Source: Cryobacterium shii (GTDB lineage Bacteria; Actinomycetota; Actinomycetes; Actinomycetales; Microbacteriaceae). From it: a stretch of 51,451 nt of DNA. The notes under the pieces were generated by a model. That model was not told the DNA's origin. It did not search any database and saw only the letters and a list, made by a program, of their open reading frames with translations. Positions 17,025 through 24,110 of the stretch are shown piece by piece. How positions within the stretch are numbered: position 1 is the first letter of the stretch; every line of letters starts with the position of its first letter. The DNA lies in assembly GCF_004402595.1 (NCBI RefSeq), contig NZ_SOFY01000062.1, forward strand, positions 1-51,451, written 5' to 3'. The position numbers were made by a program, and so were the translations under genes.

Positions 17025-18443
17025 ATGACCTCTTCGGTGAGCATCTCTCAGGCGCAGCTCGGCACGCGATTCGACGCGATCGCCGCCGTGCACCGGAGTC
17101 TCGCGCGGGACGCCGCGAAGAGGGCAGACATGATTGACGAGGCGCGCCGGTTCAGCGAGGCGAACGCCGCCAACACTCCACGCAGGGCAAACTCCCGGTG
17201 GGACCCGCACGAGATCGCCCACCGCGAATTCTCGAGCGAACTGGCGTGCACCCTGCGCATCCCCGAACCCACCGCCGAGAACCTGATCGCCGAGTCACGG
17301 GCCCTGGTCGAAGATCTCCCCGGCACCCTCGCCGCGCTGCACGCCGGTGAGATCAGCTACCAGCACGCCCAGGCCGTGATCGGCCAGGCCTGCTCGGTGC
17401 CCGCCGACGCGTTGCCGGCCTTCGAGCAGTCGCTGCTCCCCGCCGCGCGCACCCTGACGGCGGCCAAACTCAAACACCAGGCACGGATGCTCCGGGAACG
17501 CCTGCACCCCGAATCGATCGCCGCCCGCAAGGAGAAATCCTTCTCGGAACGCACGTCCTGGCTGCAGGCCGAGACCGACGGGATGGCGACGCTGAGCCTG
17601 ACCACGAGCACCGAGACCGTGCATGCCATCTTCAACCGGGCGAACGACACCGCCCGCAGCCTGCAGGGGCCGGAGGAGAAGCGCTCTCTGACCCAACTGC
17701 GCACGGACGTGCTCAGTGACCTGCTGATCGACGGGGTCACCCCGGCCGGACTCGCGGCGGGCATCCGAGCCACCGTCCAGATCACGGTCCCGGTGCTGAC
17801 ACTCCTCGGCCGCAGCGAAGAACCCGGCTACCTCGAGAACTACGGGCCGATCGACCCCGACACCGCCCGCGACCTCGCCTCGCGAGCGCCCAGCTTCACC
17901 CGCATCCTGATCCATCCAGAGACCGGCATCGTGCTCTCGGTCGGCCGGCACAGCTACAAGGTACCCAAACGGATGCGACGCTTCCTCCGCCTCCGAGACG
18001 AAACCTGCCGCTTCCCCGGCTGCAACCAGCCCGCGCGCGGCGCCGACCTGGACCACAGCCGGGAGTGGCAAGACCTCGGCCAAACCGCCGACGATAACCT
18101 CGCGCACCTCTGGCGGTCGAGCCAGACCCTGAAAACCGAGACGTCGTGGACGGTGAAGCAGAAGCCGGGCGGCATCCTCATCTGGAATTCACCCACCGGG
18201 CGCGACTTCGAGACTCAACCGGCCACCTGGATCGCCCCACCGGGTGCGCCCTCCGCTGCCGCCCAGGTTGGTGCCCCCGTTGGCGCCCAGACTGCTGCTC
18301 AAGTTGGCGCTCCGGTTGGCGCCGCGGGTGGTGGTCAGGTTGGCGCTCCCGTTGCCGCCGAGGTCAGAGCCCAGATCGGTCCCGGCTCGCCCCGGCCTTT
18401 CAGGCTCGCCCGGCCACCGCTGCCCGACGACGCCCCTTTCTGA
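17025..18443 (+). CDS. DUF222/HNH-endonuclease family protein with degenerate HNH core
   Basis: At 472 aa this has the N-terminal helical DUF222 region and a C-terminal HNH module typical of this large actinobacterial family. The first half of the module is intact: CRFPGCNQPARGADLDHSREW, with the zinc Cys pair and the DH motif. The second half reads NLAHLWRSSQTLKTE where relatives known to me have a Cys-Arg-His-His-type stretch, so metal-binding and catalytic positions look lost. Behind it is a Val-Gly-Ala-Pro repeat tail (about 405-445). The ATG at 17025 was chosen because family homology starts near it; no strong ribosome site is visible. Part of the gene (17789-17948) is copied inverted at 18554-18713. 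Confidence 0.85.
   Translation: MTSSVSISQAQLGTRFDAIAAVHRSLARDAAKRADMIDEARRFSEANAANTPRRANSRWDPHEIAHREFSSELACTLRIPEPTAENLIAESRALVEDLPGTLAALHAGEISYQHAQAVIGQACSVPADALPAFEQSLLPAARTLTAAKLKHQARMLRERLHPESIAARKEKSFSERTSWLQAETDGMATLSLTTSTETVHAIFNRANDTARSLQGPEEKRSLTQLRTDVLSDLLIDGVTPAGLAAGIRATVQITVPVLTLLGRSEEPGYLENYGPIDPDTARDLASRAPSFTRILIHPETGIVLSVGRHSYKVPKRMRRFLRLRDETCRFPGCNQPARGADLDHSREWQDLGQTADDNLAHLWRSSQTLKTETSWTVKQKPGGILIWNSPTGRDFETQPATWIAPPGAPSAAAQVGAPVGAQTAAQVGAPVGAAGGGQVGAPVAAEVRAQIGPGSPRPFRLARPPLPDDAPF
17789..17948 (+). repeat. 160-bp segment of the HNH gene duplicated in inverted orientation (copy A)
   Basis: This part encodes VLTLLGRSEEPGYLENYG through LSVGR. It is present on the opposite strand at 18554-18713, with two mismatches counted by eye. 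Confidence 0.9.
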
Positions 18444-18553
18444 CCAGGCGCTATCCCCAACACCGGACCCGGGCGACAAATCCGCGCACCGCGAGACGGA
18501 TGCCCGGCCCGGCCGTTCGCTAAAGTCACCTCATGACCCCGCCCACCCTCACC

Positions 18554-18713
18554 CCGGCCGACCGAGAGCAAGATGCCGGTCTCTGGATGGATCAGGATGC
18601 GGGTGAAGCTCGGCGCTCGCGAGGCGAGGTCGCGGGCGGTGTCGGGGTCGATCGGCCCGTAGTTCTCGAGGTAGCCGGGTTCTTCGCTGCGGCCGAGGAG
18701 TGTCAGCACCGGG
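18554..18713 (-). repeat. Inverted 160-bp copy of HNH gene sequence (copy B)
   Basis: Read on the minus strand this is near-identical to 17789-17948; the visible changes are one C/G and one G/T substitution. It ends exactly where recognisable nagA sequence begins (18714), so it marks the breakpoint of the nagA pseudogene. The identity implies a recent event or gene conversion. Confidence 0.9.
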
Positions 18714-19296
18714 GCCGTGGCTGCGATCGGGCACACGGATGCGACGTACGACCTGACCCGGCAGGCCATCGCCGCCGGGGCTACGGCCGGCACGCACGTC
18801 TTCAACGCCATGCGCCCGATGCACCACCGGGAGTCCGGCCCTGGCCGCCCTGCTGAAAGGCCCGAACGTCTTCGCCGAGCTGATCGCCGATGGCGTGCAC
18901 CTGCACCCCGCCGTGGTGCGCTTCATCATCGAGAGCCCCTCGCGGCCCGTCTTCGTGACGGATGCCATGGCCGCAGCCGGTACAACCGTCGCGCACGACG
19001 GCGACTACAAGCTCGGCGGTCTCGACGTTCACGTCGCCGACGGCGAGGCGCGTCTGACCGACGGCACGATCGCCGGCAGAGTGCTCACCCTGAGCGCAGC
19101 GGTTCGCTACGCCGTGCACATCGCCGGCGTGCCGCTGCACCTGGCGGTGCAGGCGGCCACCCAGAACCCGGCCGACATGGTCGGCCTCCACGACCGCGGA
19201 CGCCTCGCCGCCGGCAACCGCGCCGACCTGATCGTGCTCGACGCCGGGCTGCGCGTCACGGCGACCATGCAGTCCGGGGTGTGGTGCGCGGGGTAG
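18714..19296 (+). pseudogene. nagA: N-acetylglucosamine-6-phosphate deacetylase, 5'-truncated and frameshifted
   Basis: The remaining part is the C-terminal half of NagA, which deacetylates GlcNAc-6-phosphate. It starts at VAAIGHTDATYDLTRQAI and reads through GATAGTHVFNAMRPMHHRES. Near 18838 the frame shifts by one base, and homology continues as ALAALLKGPNVFAELIADG, VFVTDAMAAAGT and GNRADLIVLDAG to the TAG at 19294. The N-terminal half with the first metal ligands is absent and is replaced by the inverted HNH fragment. The gene is dead; the ATG at 18533 could be a leftover of the original start, but that is not provable here. Confidence 0.85.
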
Positions 19297-19318
19297 CTCC
19301 CGCCCCAGCCCCCTAACG

Positions 19319-19405
19319 AATTCGACGGAGATTCTCGCGAGAATGTGCCTAAAGCAGCTATTTTCCGGCTGTCAGAGCACATCGGCCCAAAATCTCCGTC
19401 GAATT
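19319..19405. repeat. Palindromic element with 15-bp perfect arms
   Basis: AATTCGACGGAGATT (19319-19333) and AATCTCCGTCGAATT (19391-19405) are perfect inverted repeats around a 57-nt interior that contains GGCTGTC. The right half recurs in degraded form upstream of ppsA (113-165). It lies between nagA remains and osmC and may act as a terminator or be a REP-like element. Confidence 0.7.
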
Positions 19406-19576
19406 GGTTCGCACGGCTGAGCAGGGGGCTCCTGTGCAGAAGGCGGCTGAGCGGGGCCGGTGACTGCCCGGTCGGGCGCCTCCAATCGTCGTTTCTCCGT
19501 GTTGCATGGGCGTAGCCTGAAAGGGCGCTGGCGTTCTCGCTGAGGGCGGCAGTGCATTTCTCAGAGGAGAGAACAC

Positions 19577-20053
19577 ATGTCCGTCAAGCCACTCAAGGTC
19601 ACCGTCACGGGAACTTCGGAATCGCCGACCAAGCTCGCAGTTTCGGTGCGGGATTTCTCGTTCATCATCGACGAGCCCGCCATGTTCGGAGGTGAGGACG
19701 CCGGGCCCAATCCGGTCGAATACGCCCTAGCCTCCCTCGCCGGCTGCATGAACGTCGTCATCCATCTCGTCGCCAAAGAGCAGGGCGTTGATGTGCGGTC
19801 GTTGCGGCTCACGGTCAAGGGCGAGCTGGACCCCTCGCGGCTGATGGCGCTGCCCACCGAAAACCGGGCGGGATTCCAGGGCATCGAGCTCACCGCCGAC
19901 TTCGATTCAGACGCCAGCACCGCCGAACTCGACGAGGTACTCCGCCTGGCCGGACTTCGCTGCCCCGTCTCGGACAACCTGGGCAACGCAACCCCCGTCA
20001 TCGTGCGACTCCCTGCTCCGGCAGAGCTGGAGGAAGCCCTCGCCTCTGTGTAG
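19577..20053 (+). CDS. OsmC/Ohr-family protein
   Basis: The 158-aa protein belongs to the OsmC-like peroxide-reductase superfamily. The first conserved cysteine is in LAGCMNVVIHL and the second in LRCPVSDNLGNATPV. These are the redox pair that reduces organic hydroperoxides in the family. The preceding segment GEDAGPNPVEYALASL is the usual substrate-pocket loop. GAGGAGAGAACAC before the ATG is a strong ribosome site. It is a single gene followed by palindromic element copy 2 at 20101. The exact subtype (OsmC, Ohr or YhfA-like) is not resolved. Confidence 0.88.
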   Translation: MSVKPLKVTVTGTSESPTKLAVSVRDFSFIIDEPAMFGGEDAGPNPVEYALASLAGCMNVVIHLVAKEQGVDVRSLRLTVKGELDPSRLMALPTENRAGFQGIELTADFDSDASTAELDEVLRLAGLRCPVSDNLGNATPVIVRLPAPAELEEALASV

Positions 20054-20100
20054 CGACGGATGCCGTGGGCCGGGCCGGTAGGCATCCGTTCAGCCCGCCG

Positions 20101-20157
20101 TGAGGGGTCCTAACTCGACCTTCCCGAGGCGATTGAAAGTCGATTTGGGACCCGTCA
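20101..20157. repeat. Palindromic dispersed element, copy 2 (degraded)
   Basis: Arms 20102-20123 (GAGGGGTCCTAACTCGACC...) and 20135-20156 (ends TTTGGGACCCGTC) align with copies 1 and 3 but carry several mismatches. It lies 48 nt after the osmC stop. Confidence 0.8.
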
Positions 20158-20341
20158 GGCTGAAAACCGCACCGCCCTGGCGTCCGCCATGGCTGCGGCG
20201 CCGTTGCCGACTTCCGGCGGCCCAATATGCAGCGAGGTCCTTGATGGCCCTGGCGATCGCCGCCGCAGATCGAGGGCCTCTTCCTGACAGCCGGACCGGC
20301 CGGCGACTCGCTCCGGCCGCGAGTGTCGAACGGGTCCTGGG

Positions 20342-20764
20342 TCAGGCAGTCTGACTCCGACGCTCCAGCCAGGAGCGCTCCGTGGGTTGCAGGGCACGCG
20401 GCCGCTCCGCCTGCTCATCAAAGGCAACCATCACCACCGAGCCGGCTGCGTACACACGATCCTCCGCGCCTTCACCTGAGTCGAAGACCCGGCAGTCCAG
20501 GGTGAAGGAAGACCGCCCTATCGCGGCTATGGTCAGGCCGACTGTGACGGGGTCGGTGCGATAAGGGAGCGGGCGCAGGTAGTCGAGGCGCTGACTCGCT
20601 ACGACGATGCCGCCGGCCAGTATCTCGGATGCGTCATCCGACCGGAGGAAGAGTCGAGCGCGGGCTTCTTCGAGGAGGCGGAAGAACTCGACATTGTTCA
20701 CGTGGCGGTAAACGTCCATGTCGGCCCAGCGTAGCGACAGGTCGAAACGGTTTTCATAAGTCAT
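20342..20764 (-). CDS. Acyl-CoA thioesterase, 4HBT hot-dog fold (YbgC/FadM-like)
   Basis: The 140-aa single hot-dog domain opens with FDLSLRWADMDVYRHVNNVEF, where the Asp and the following HVNN motif are the family active-site region. These enzymes hydrolyse acyl-CoA to free acid and CoA. The ATG at 20764 follows GGAGGAGTGCC, an excellent ribosome site, and is preferred to the longer frame. It is divergent from the ABC transporter and CoA-metabolism cluster, with a palindrome between them. A role releasing CoA from dead-end intermediates of that pathway is inferred. Confidence 0.85.
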   Translation of the reverse strand: MTYENRFDLSLRWADMDVYRHVNNVEFFRLLEEARARLFLRSDDASEILAGGIVVASQRLDYLRPLPYRTDPVTVGLTIAAIGRSSFTLDCRVFDSGEGAEDRVYAAGSVVMVAFDEQAERPRALQPTERSWLERRSQTA

Positions 20765-20800
20765 GGCACTCCTCCGGTTCGGGGCCCGGAAAAATTTGTC

Positions 20801-20829
20801 TTGCCGGAACCGTATTTCGACTATATGGT
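20801..20829 (+). promoter_or_regulatory. Candidate promoter of the ABC/catabolic cluster
   Basis: TTGCCG (20801-20806) and TATGGT (20824-20829) are separated by 17 nt, which fits a SigA-type promoter reading into the binding-protein gene. Transcription would start about 20836, just upstream of the palindrome at 20844-20865. Confidence 0.4.
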
Positions 20830-20843
20830 AAATCAACCCTTGA

Positions 20844-20865
20844 TTCGATCGATCGATCGATCGAA
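20844..20865. promoter_or_regulatory. 22-bp perfect palindrome, candidate TetR operator
   Basis: Repeated GATC units flanked by TTC and GAA make a perfect 22-bp palindrome from 20844 to 20865. It lies between the divergent thioesterase and transporter genes, right after the candidate promoter, where a bound repressor would block transcription. The TetR gene at 25847 in the same cluster is the obvious candidate partner. Confidence 0.45.
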
Positions 20866-20936
20866 GAATACGTTCTAGACCCTTGCACGGCTTTCCTCTC
20901 TATTCCCCCTGCACCTGGACAGAAAGTAGTGACCCC

Positions 20937-21770
20937 ATGACCAAGCGACACCAACTCTCCGCGATGCACCGCCGCATCCTCGGCGCGACGATGGCCGCCA
21001 CTCTGCTCGTCTCCCTGAGCGCTTGCGCTCCAACCGCCGCGGGCGCGGACGCGGCCTCGGCCGCCGACAAGCCCAAATCCGTCAGTGTCGTCGCTTCAGG
21101 AAAACTGACCTGCGCAATGAGTGGCGAATACCGCCCTTTCAATTTCTACGATGAGTCCAACAAGCTCGTCGGCTTTGACGTCGACGTGTGCACCGCGGTG
21201 GCCAAAGAGCTCGGCCTCGAGGCAGCACCCGTCACGGGCGCATTCAACACCCTCATCGCCGGCCTGGTCGGCAACCGCTACGACGCCATCATCGGCTCAA
21301 TGGCGAGCACGGATGAGCGCAAGAAGGAGGTGGACTTCTCTGACCCGTACTACTCCACCGGCGCCCAGCTCTTCGTGGCCAAGGGGTCCTCGATCAAGGA
21401 TGTGACCGGCCTCAAGGATGCCAAGGTGGGAGTGGCCCTGGGCACGACGTTTGAAGAGTTCGCTCACGGCCTCGACGGCGTCGGTGAGGTCAAGACCTAC
21501 CAGGCCGACATCGATGCGCTCAGGGACCTCGAGGCCGGCCGTGTTGACGCTGTCATCACTCAGGGCTTCATGGGCCGGTTCCTCGCCAAGTCTGCCGGAC
21601 TCAAGGCCGAGGCTGTGGGCGACGTCCTCTTCCCCGACGTCGCCTCGATCCCGGTGAGCAAGGACAACCCCAAGCTCCTCAGCGCGATCAACGCTGCGCT
21701 CAAGACGATGCACGACGACGGCACCTACAAAAAAATCAGCATGAAGTGGTTCGCGACCGACATCAGCTAG
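20937..21770 (+). CDS. ABC transporter substrate-binding lipoprotein, polar amino acid type
   Basis: The 277-aa protein has a lipoprotein signal peptide (residues 1-28) ending in a lipobox LLVSLSAC, so it is lipid-anchored outside the membrane. The mature part is a family-3 solute-binding fold: LTCAMSGEYRPFNFYDESN, GFDVDVCTAVAKELG, YDAIIGSMASTDERKKEVDFS. Relatives bind glutamine, arginine, opines or cyclic amino acids. The ligand here is unknown. The ATG at 20937 was chosen from the signal peptide. A strong intercistronic hairpin separates it from the permease, which would keep binding-protein mRNA in excess. Confidence 0.92.
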   Translation: MTKRHQLSAMHRRILGATMAATLLVSLSACAPTAAGADAASAADKPKSVSVVASGKLTCAMSGEYRPFNFYDESNKLVGFDVDVCTAVAKELGLEAAPVTGAFNTLIAGLVGNRYDAIIGSMASTDERKKEVDFSDPYYSTGAQLFVAKGSSIKDVTGLKDAKVGVALGTTFEEFAHGLDGVGEVKTYQADIDALRDLEAGRVDAVITQGFMGRFLAKSAGLKAEAVGDVLFPDVASIPVSKDNPKLLSAINAALKTMHDDGTYKKISMKWFATDIS

Positions 21771-21778
21771 CAGAAGTG

Positions 21779-21808
21779 GGGTTGCTGCCCTCCACCGGGC
21801 AGCAACCC
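21779..21808 (+). terminator. Intercistronic hairpin (attenuator) after the binding-protein gene
   Basis: GGGTTGCTGCCC (21779-21790) pairs perfectly with GGGCAGCAACCC (21797-21808), loop of 6, followed by a T-rich stretch (GTTTCTTCTCT). It fits a partial terminator or mRNA stabiliser between binding-protein and permease genes, a common arrangement. Confidence 0.7.
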
Positions 21809-21843
21809 AGTTTCTTCTCTCGCACCGAACGAAAGCAGACCCA

Positions 21844-22494
21844 TTGGAATTCCTGAACGCCCTGATTGCCAGTTCGCCAGCATTGCTCAAGGGCCTGTCG
21901 GTGACGATTGGCCTCACCGCACTCACGCTCGTTTTTTCGGTCATCCTCGGCGCAATCATCGTGGCCATGAAGATGAGCAGCATCCCGGCATTCTCACGGT
22001 TCGCGACCGGATATCTGGCCGTCGTCCGAGGGATACCCCTCATCGCCTTGCTCTTCGTCATCTACTTCGGCATCGTCTCCGTTTTCAAAGTGGATGCCTT
22101 CACGGCCGCGGCAATCGGGCTGAGCGTGCACAGCTCCGCCTACGTCGCTGAGATCTTCCGCTCGGGCATCAACTCCGTTCACAACGGCCAGGTCGAGGCA
22201 TCTCGTTCACTAGGCATGAGCAGGGTGGCCACCATGAGCAGGGTGGTCGCACCGCAGGCTCTCCGCGTCGTTGTCCCGGCGCTGGTGAACCAGGCGATCG
22301 TGTCCCTCAAGGACAGCGCCGTCGCATCCTTCATCACCGTTGATGAACTCTTCATGACCGCGCAGCGCTTGTCCGCGGCAACGTTCCAGCCACTCACCTA
22401 CTACGCGATCGTCAGCCTCTATTACCTGGCAATGGTTGGCGCGATGACATTCTTCGCCGGCAAGGTCGAACGCTACTTCCAGAAGCGAGGTTAG
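21844..22494 (+). CDS. ABC transporter permease, HisM/GlnP type
   Basis: The 216-aa inner-membrane protein has about five hydrophobic segments and the cytoplasmic EAA loop (EASRSLGMSRVATMSRVVAPQ) that docks to the ATPase. AIVSLKDSAVASFITVDELF is characteristic of the polar amino acid family. Only one permease gene is present, so a homodimer is expected. TTG at 21844 starts the conserved MEFLNALIAS-type N-terminus; it follows GAAAGCAG. The ATPase gene begins 4 nt after the stop. Confidence 0.92.
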   Translation: MEFLNALIASSPALLKGLSVTIGLTALTLVFSVILGAIIVAMKMSSIPAFSRFATGYLAVVRGIPLIALLFVIYFGIVSVFKVDAFTAAAIGLSVHSSAYVAEIFRSGINSVHNGQVEASRSLGMSRVATMSRVVAPQALRVVVPALVNQAIVSLKDSAVASFITVDELFMTAQRLSAATFQPLTYYAIVSLYYLAMVGAMTFFAGKVERYFQKRG

Positions 22495-22498
22495 AACA

Positions 22499-23254
22499 AT
22501 GACTCAAATTGATGGTCAGCCACGGGTTCGGATCACCGGAGCCACAAAGAAGTTCGGGGACAACGTCGTCCTCAATAACGTCGATCTCGAAGTGCGGGCG
22601 GGCGAGGTGGCCGTGCTGATCGGCCCATCCGGCGCGGGCAAGAGCACCCTGCTCAGGTGTATCAACGGCCTGGAACGCCTGACGTCGGGCACCGTCGAAA
22701 TCGACGGAGTACGTCTCGAATACCGGGAGCGTTCCCTGAACCACATGCGTGAGCACGTCGGCATGGTCTTCCAATCGTTCAACCTCTTTCCGCACCTCAC
22801 GGCGTTGGAGAACATCACGATGGCGCAGGTCGTTGTGGGCAAGCGGTCTAAGAGCGAGGCGCATGATCGAGCCGCGAAGCTGCTGTTCCGGGTGGGTCTC
22901 GGTGAGAAGGCGAACAGCTACCCGAGCGCCCTCTCGGGCGGTCAGCAGCAGCGCGTCGCCATCGCGCGTGCGTTGGCGATGACGCCGAAGCTCATGCTGT
23001 TCGACGAGCCGACTTCGGCCCTGGACCCCGAGCTGGTCGGTGAGGTGCTGCAAGTTATGCGCGAACTCGCTGACGAAGGCATGACCATGGTCGTGGTCAC
23101 ACACGAGATGAGATTCGCCCGGCAGGTTGCCGACCATGTCGTGCTCCTGGCAGATGGGGCCATCGCCGAAGAAGGGCCGCCGGAGATCGTTCTGGACGCA
23201 CCGGCATCAGACCGAGCCAGAAGCTTTCTCAGCAAGTTGCAGGCCGATGGCTGA
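22499..23254 (+). CDS. ABC transporter ATP-binding protein, polar amino acid type
   Basis: The 251-aa ATPase is complete: Walker A GPSGAGKST, Q-loop region GMVFQSFNLFPHLT, signature LSGGQQQRVAIARAL, Walker B LMLFDEPTSALDPE and the switch histidine in VVVTHEMRFARQ. It powers the HisM-like permease encoded 4 nt upstream. Together with the lipoprotein this forms a full importer. The enoyl-CoA hydratase gene follows after about 60 nt, linking uptake to CoA-dependent breakdown. Confidence 0.95.
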   Translation: MTQIDGQPRVRITGATKKFGDNVVLNNVDLEVRAGEVAVLIGPSGAGKSTLLRCINGLERLTSGTVEIDGVRLEYRERSLNHMREHVGMVFQSFNLFPHLTALENITMAQVVVGKRSKSEAHDRAAKLLFRVGLGEKANSYPSALSGGQQQRVAIARALAMTPKLMLFDEPTSALDPELVGEVLQVMRELADEGMTMVVVTHEMRFARQVADHVVLLADGAIAEEGPPEIVLDAPASDRARSFLSKLQADG

Positions 23255-23312
23255 GCCGTTGCAGCAAGACCATCGGACAACTCACACACACGACGTGACA
23301 AAGGATGAACAC

Positions 23313-24110
23313 GTGACCGGCACTGACGTACCCACGCATTTCGCGACATTCGAAATGGCGGACCAGATCGCCTTTATTCGACTGCACCGGCCGGAGCGGC
23401 TCAACGCGGCTTCACCCCAGCTCGTTGCTGATCTCAAGCGCGCATTGGACCAGGCGGCAGCGCAACACGCTCTGGTCACCGTGATCTCCGGCGACGGGCG
23501 GGCGTTCTGCGCGGGGCATGACCTCAAGGCAGAGACGCTTCCCCCGGATTCGCCGGAAGCCCTCGAGCACCTTCACGCGCTGCAGGGCATCACTCGACTG
23601 CTGCGCGACTCGGCCACCGTGTCCATCGCGGCCGTCCATGGCTACGCCCTGGGCGCGGGAATGGAATTCGCCCTGAGTTGTGACTTCATCGTCGCGGATG
23701 CGGGGACGCAGTTTGGATTCCCGGAGGTCTCGGTGGGCCTGTCCGTCACCGGGGGGATCTCCTACCTTCTCCCTCAGGCCGTCGGGCTGCCGATGGCCAA
23801 GGAACTGATCCTGCTCGGTGAGACGTTCGGTGCCGAGAAGGCGAAGTCGCTCGGCCTGATCAACCGAGTGACAGCGCCCGGTGACCACCTGCGCGTTGCG
23901 GAAGAACTTGCCCGACGTCTTCTGGCGCTGCCCCACCGCGCCCTCTCGCTCGCGAAGGAAGCGTTCGAGAGCGCCGTTCGCCCGCAGGTCGAAACGGCGA
24001 TGAAACTCGAAATCCAGAACGCCCTCTTGACCGGTGACTCCGCAGACGCCGCGGATGCCCGCGACCAGTTCGCCACCACGGGGTCGAGGCCGGCGGGCAG
24101 CGGTCAGTGA
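23313..24110 (+). CDS. Enoyl-CoA hydratase/isomerase family protein
   Basis: This 265-aa crotonase-fold protein has the oxyanion-hole segments FCAGHDLKAE and GYALGAGMEFALSCDFIVA, and both catalytic glutamates are plausible (in GAGMEFA and FGFPEVSVGL). It therefore probably hydrates a trans-2-enoyl-CoA, although the crotonase family also includes isomerases and hydrolases. GTG at 23313 follows AAGGATGAACAC and is preferred; in-frame GTG 23295 is an alternative. Its stop overlaps the start of the acyl-CoA ligase gene (GTGA), indicating translational coupling. Confidence 0.88.
   Translation: MTGTDVPTHFATFEMADQIAFIRLHRPERLNAASPQLVADLKRALDQAAAQHALVTVISGDGRAFCAGHDLKAETLPPDSPEALEHLHALQGITRLLRDSATVSIAAVHGYALGAGMEFALSCDFIVADAGTQFGFPEVSVGLSVTGGISYLLPQAVGLPMAKELILLGETFGAEKAKSLGLINRVTAPGDHLRVAEELARRLLALPHRALSLAKEAFESAVRPQVETAMKLEIQNALLTGDSADAADARDQFATTGSRPAGSGQ

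Noticed and set aside
17295..18107. Reverse-strand frame over the HNH gene
   Set aside because: Shadow of the DUF222/HNH coding sequence.
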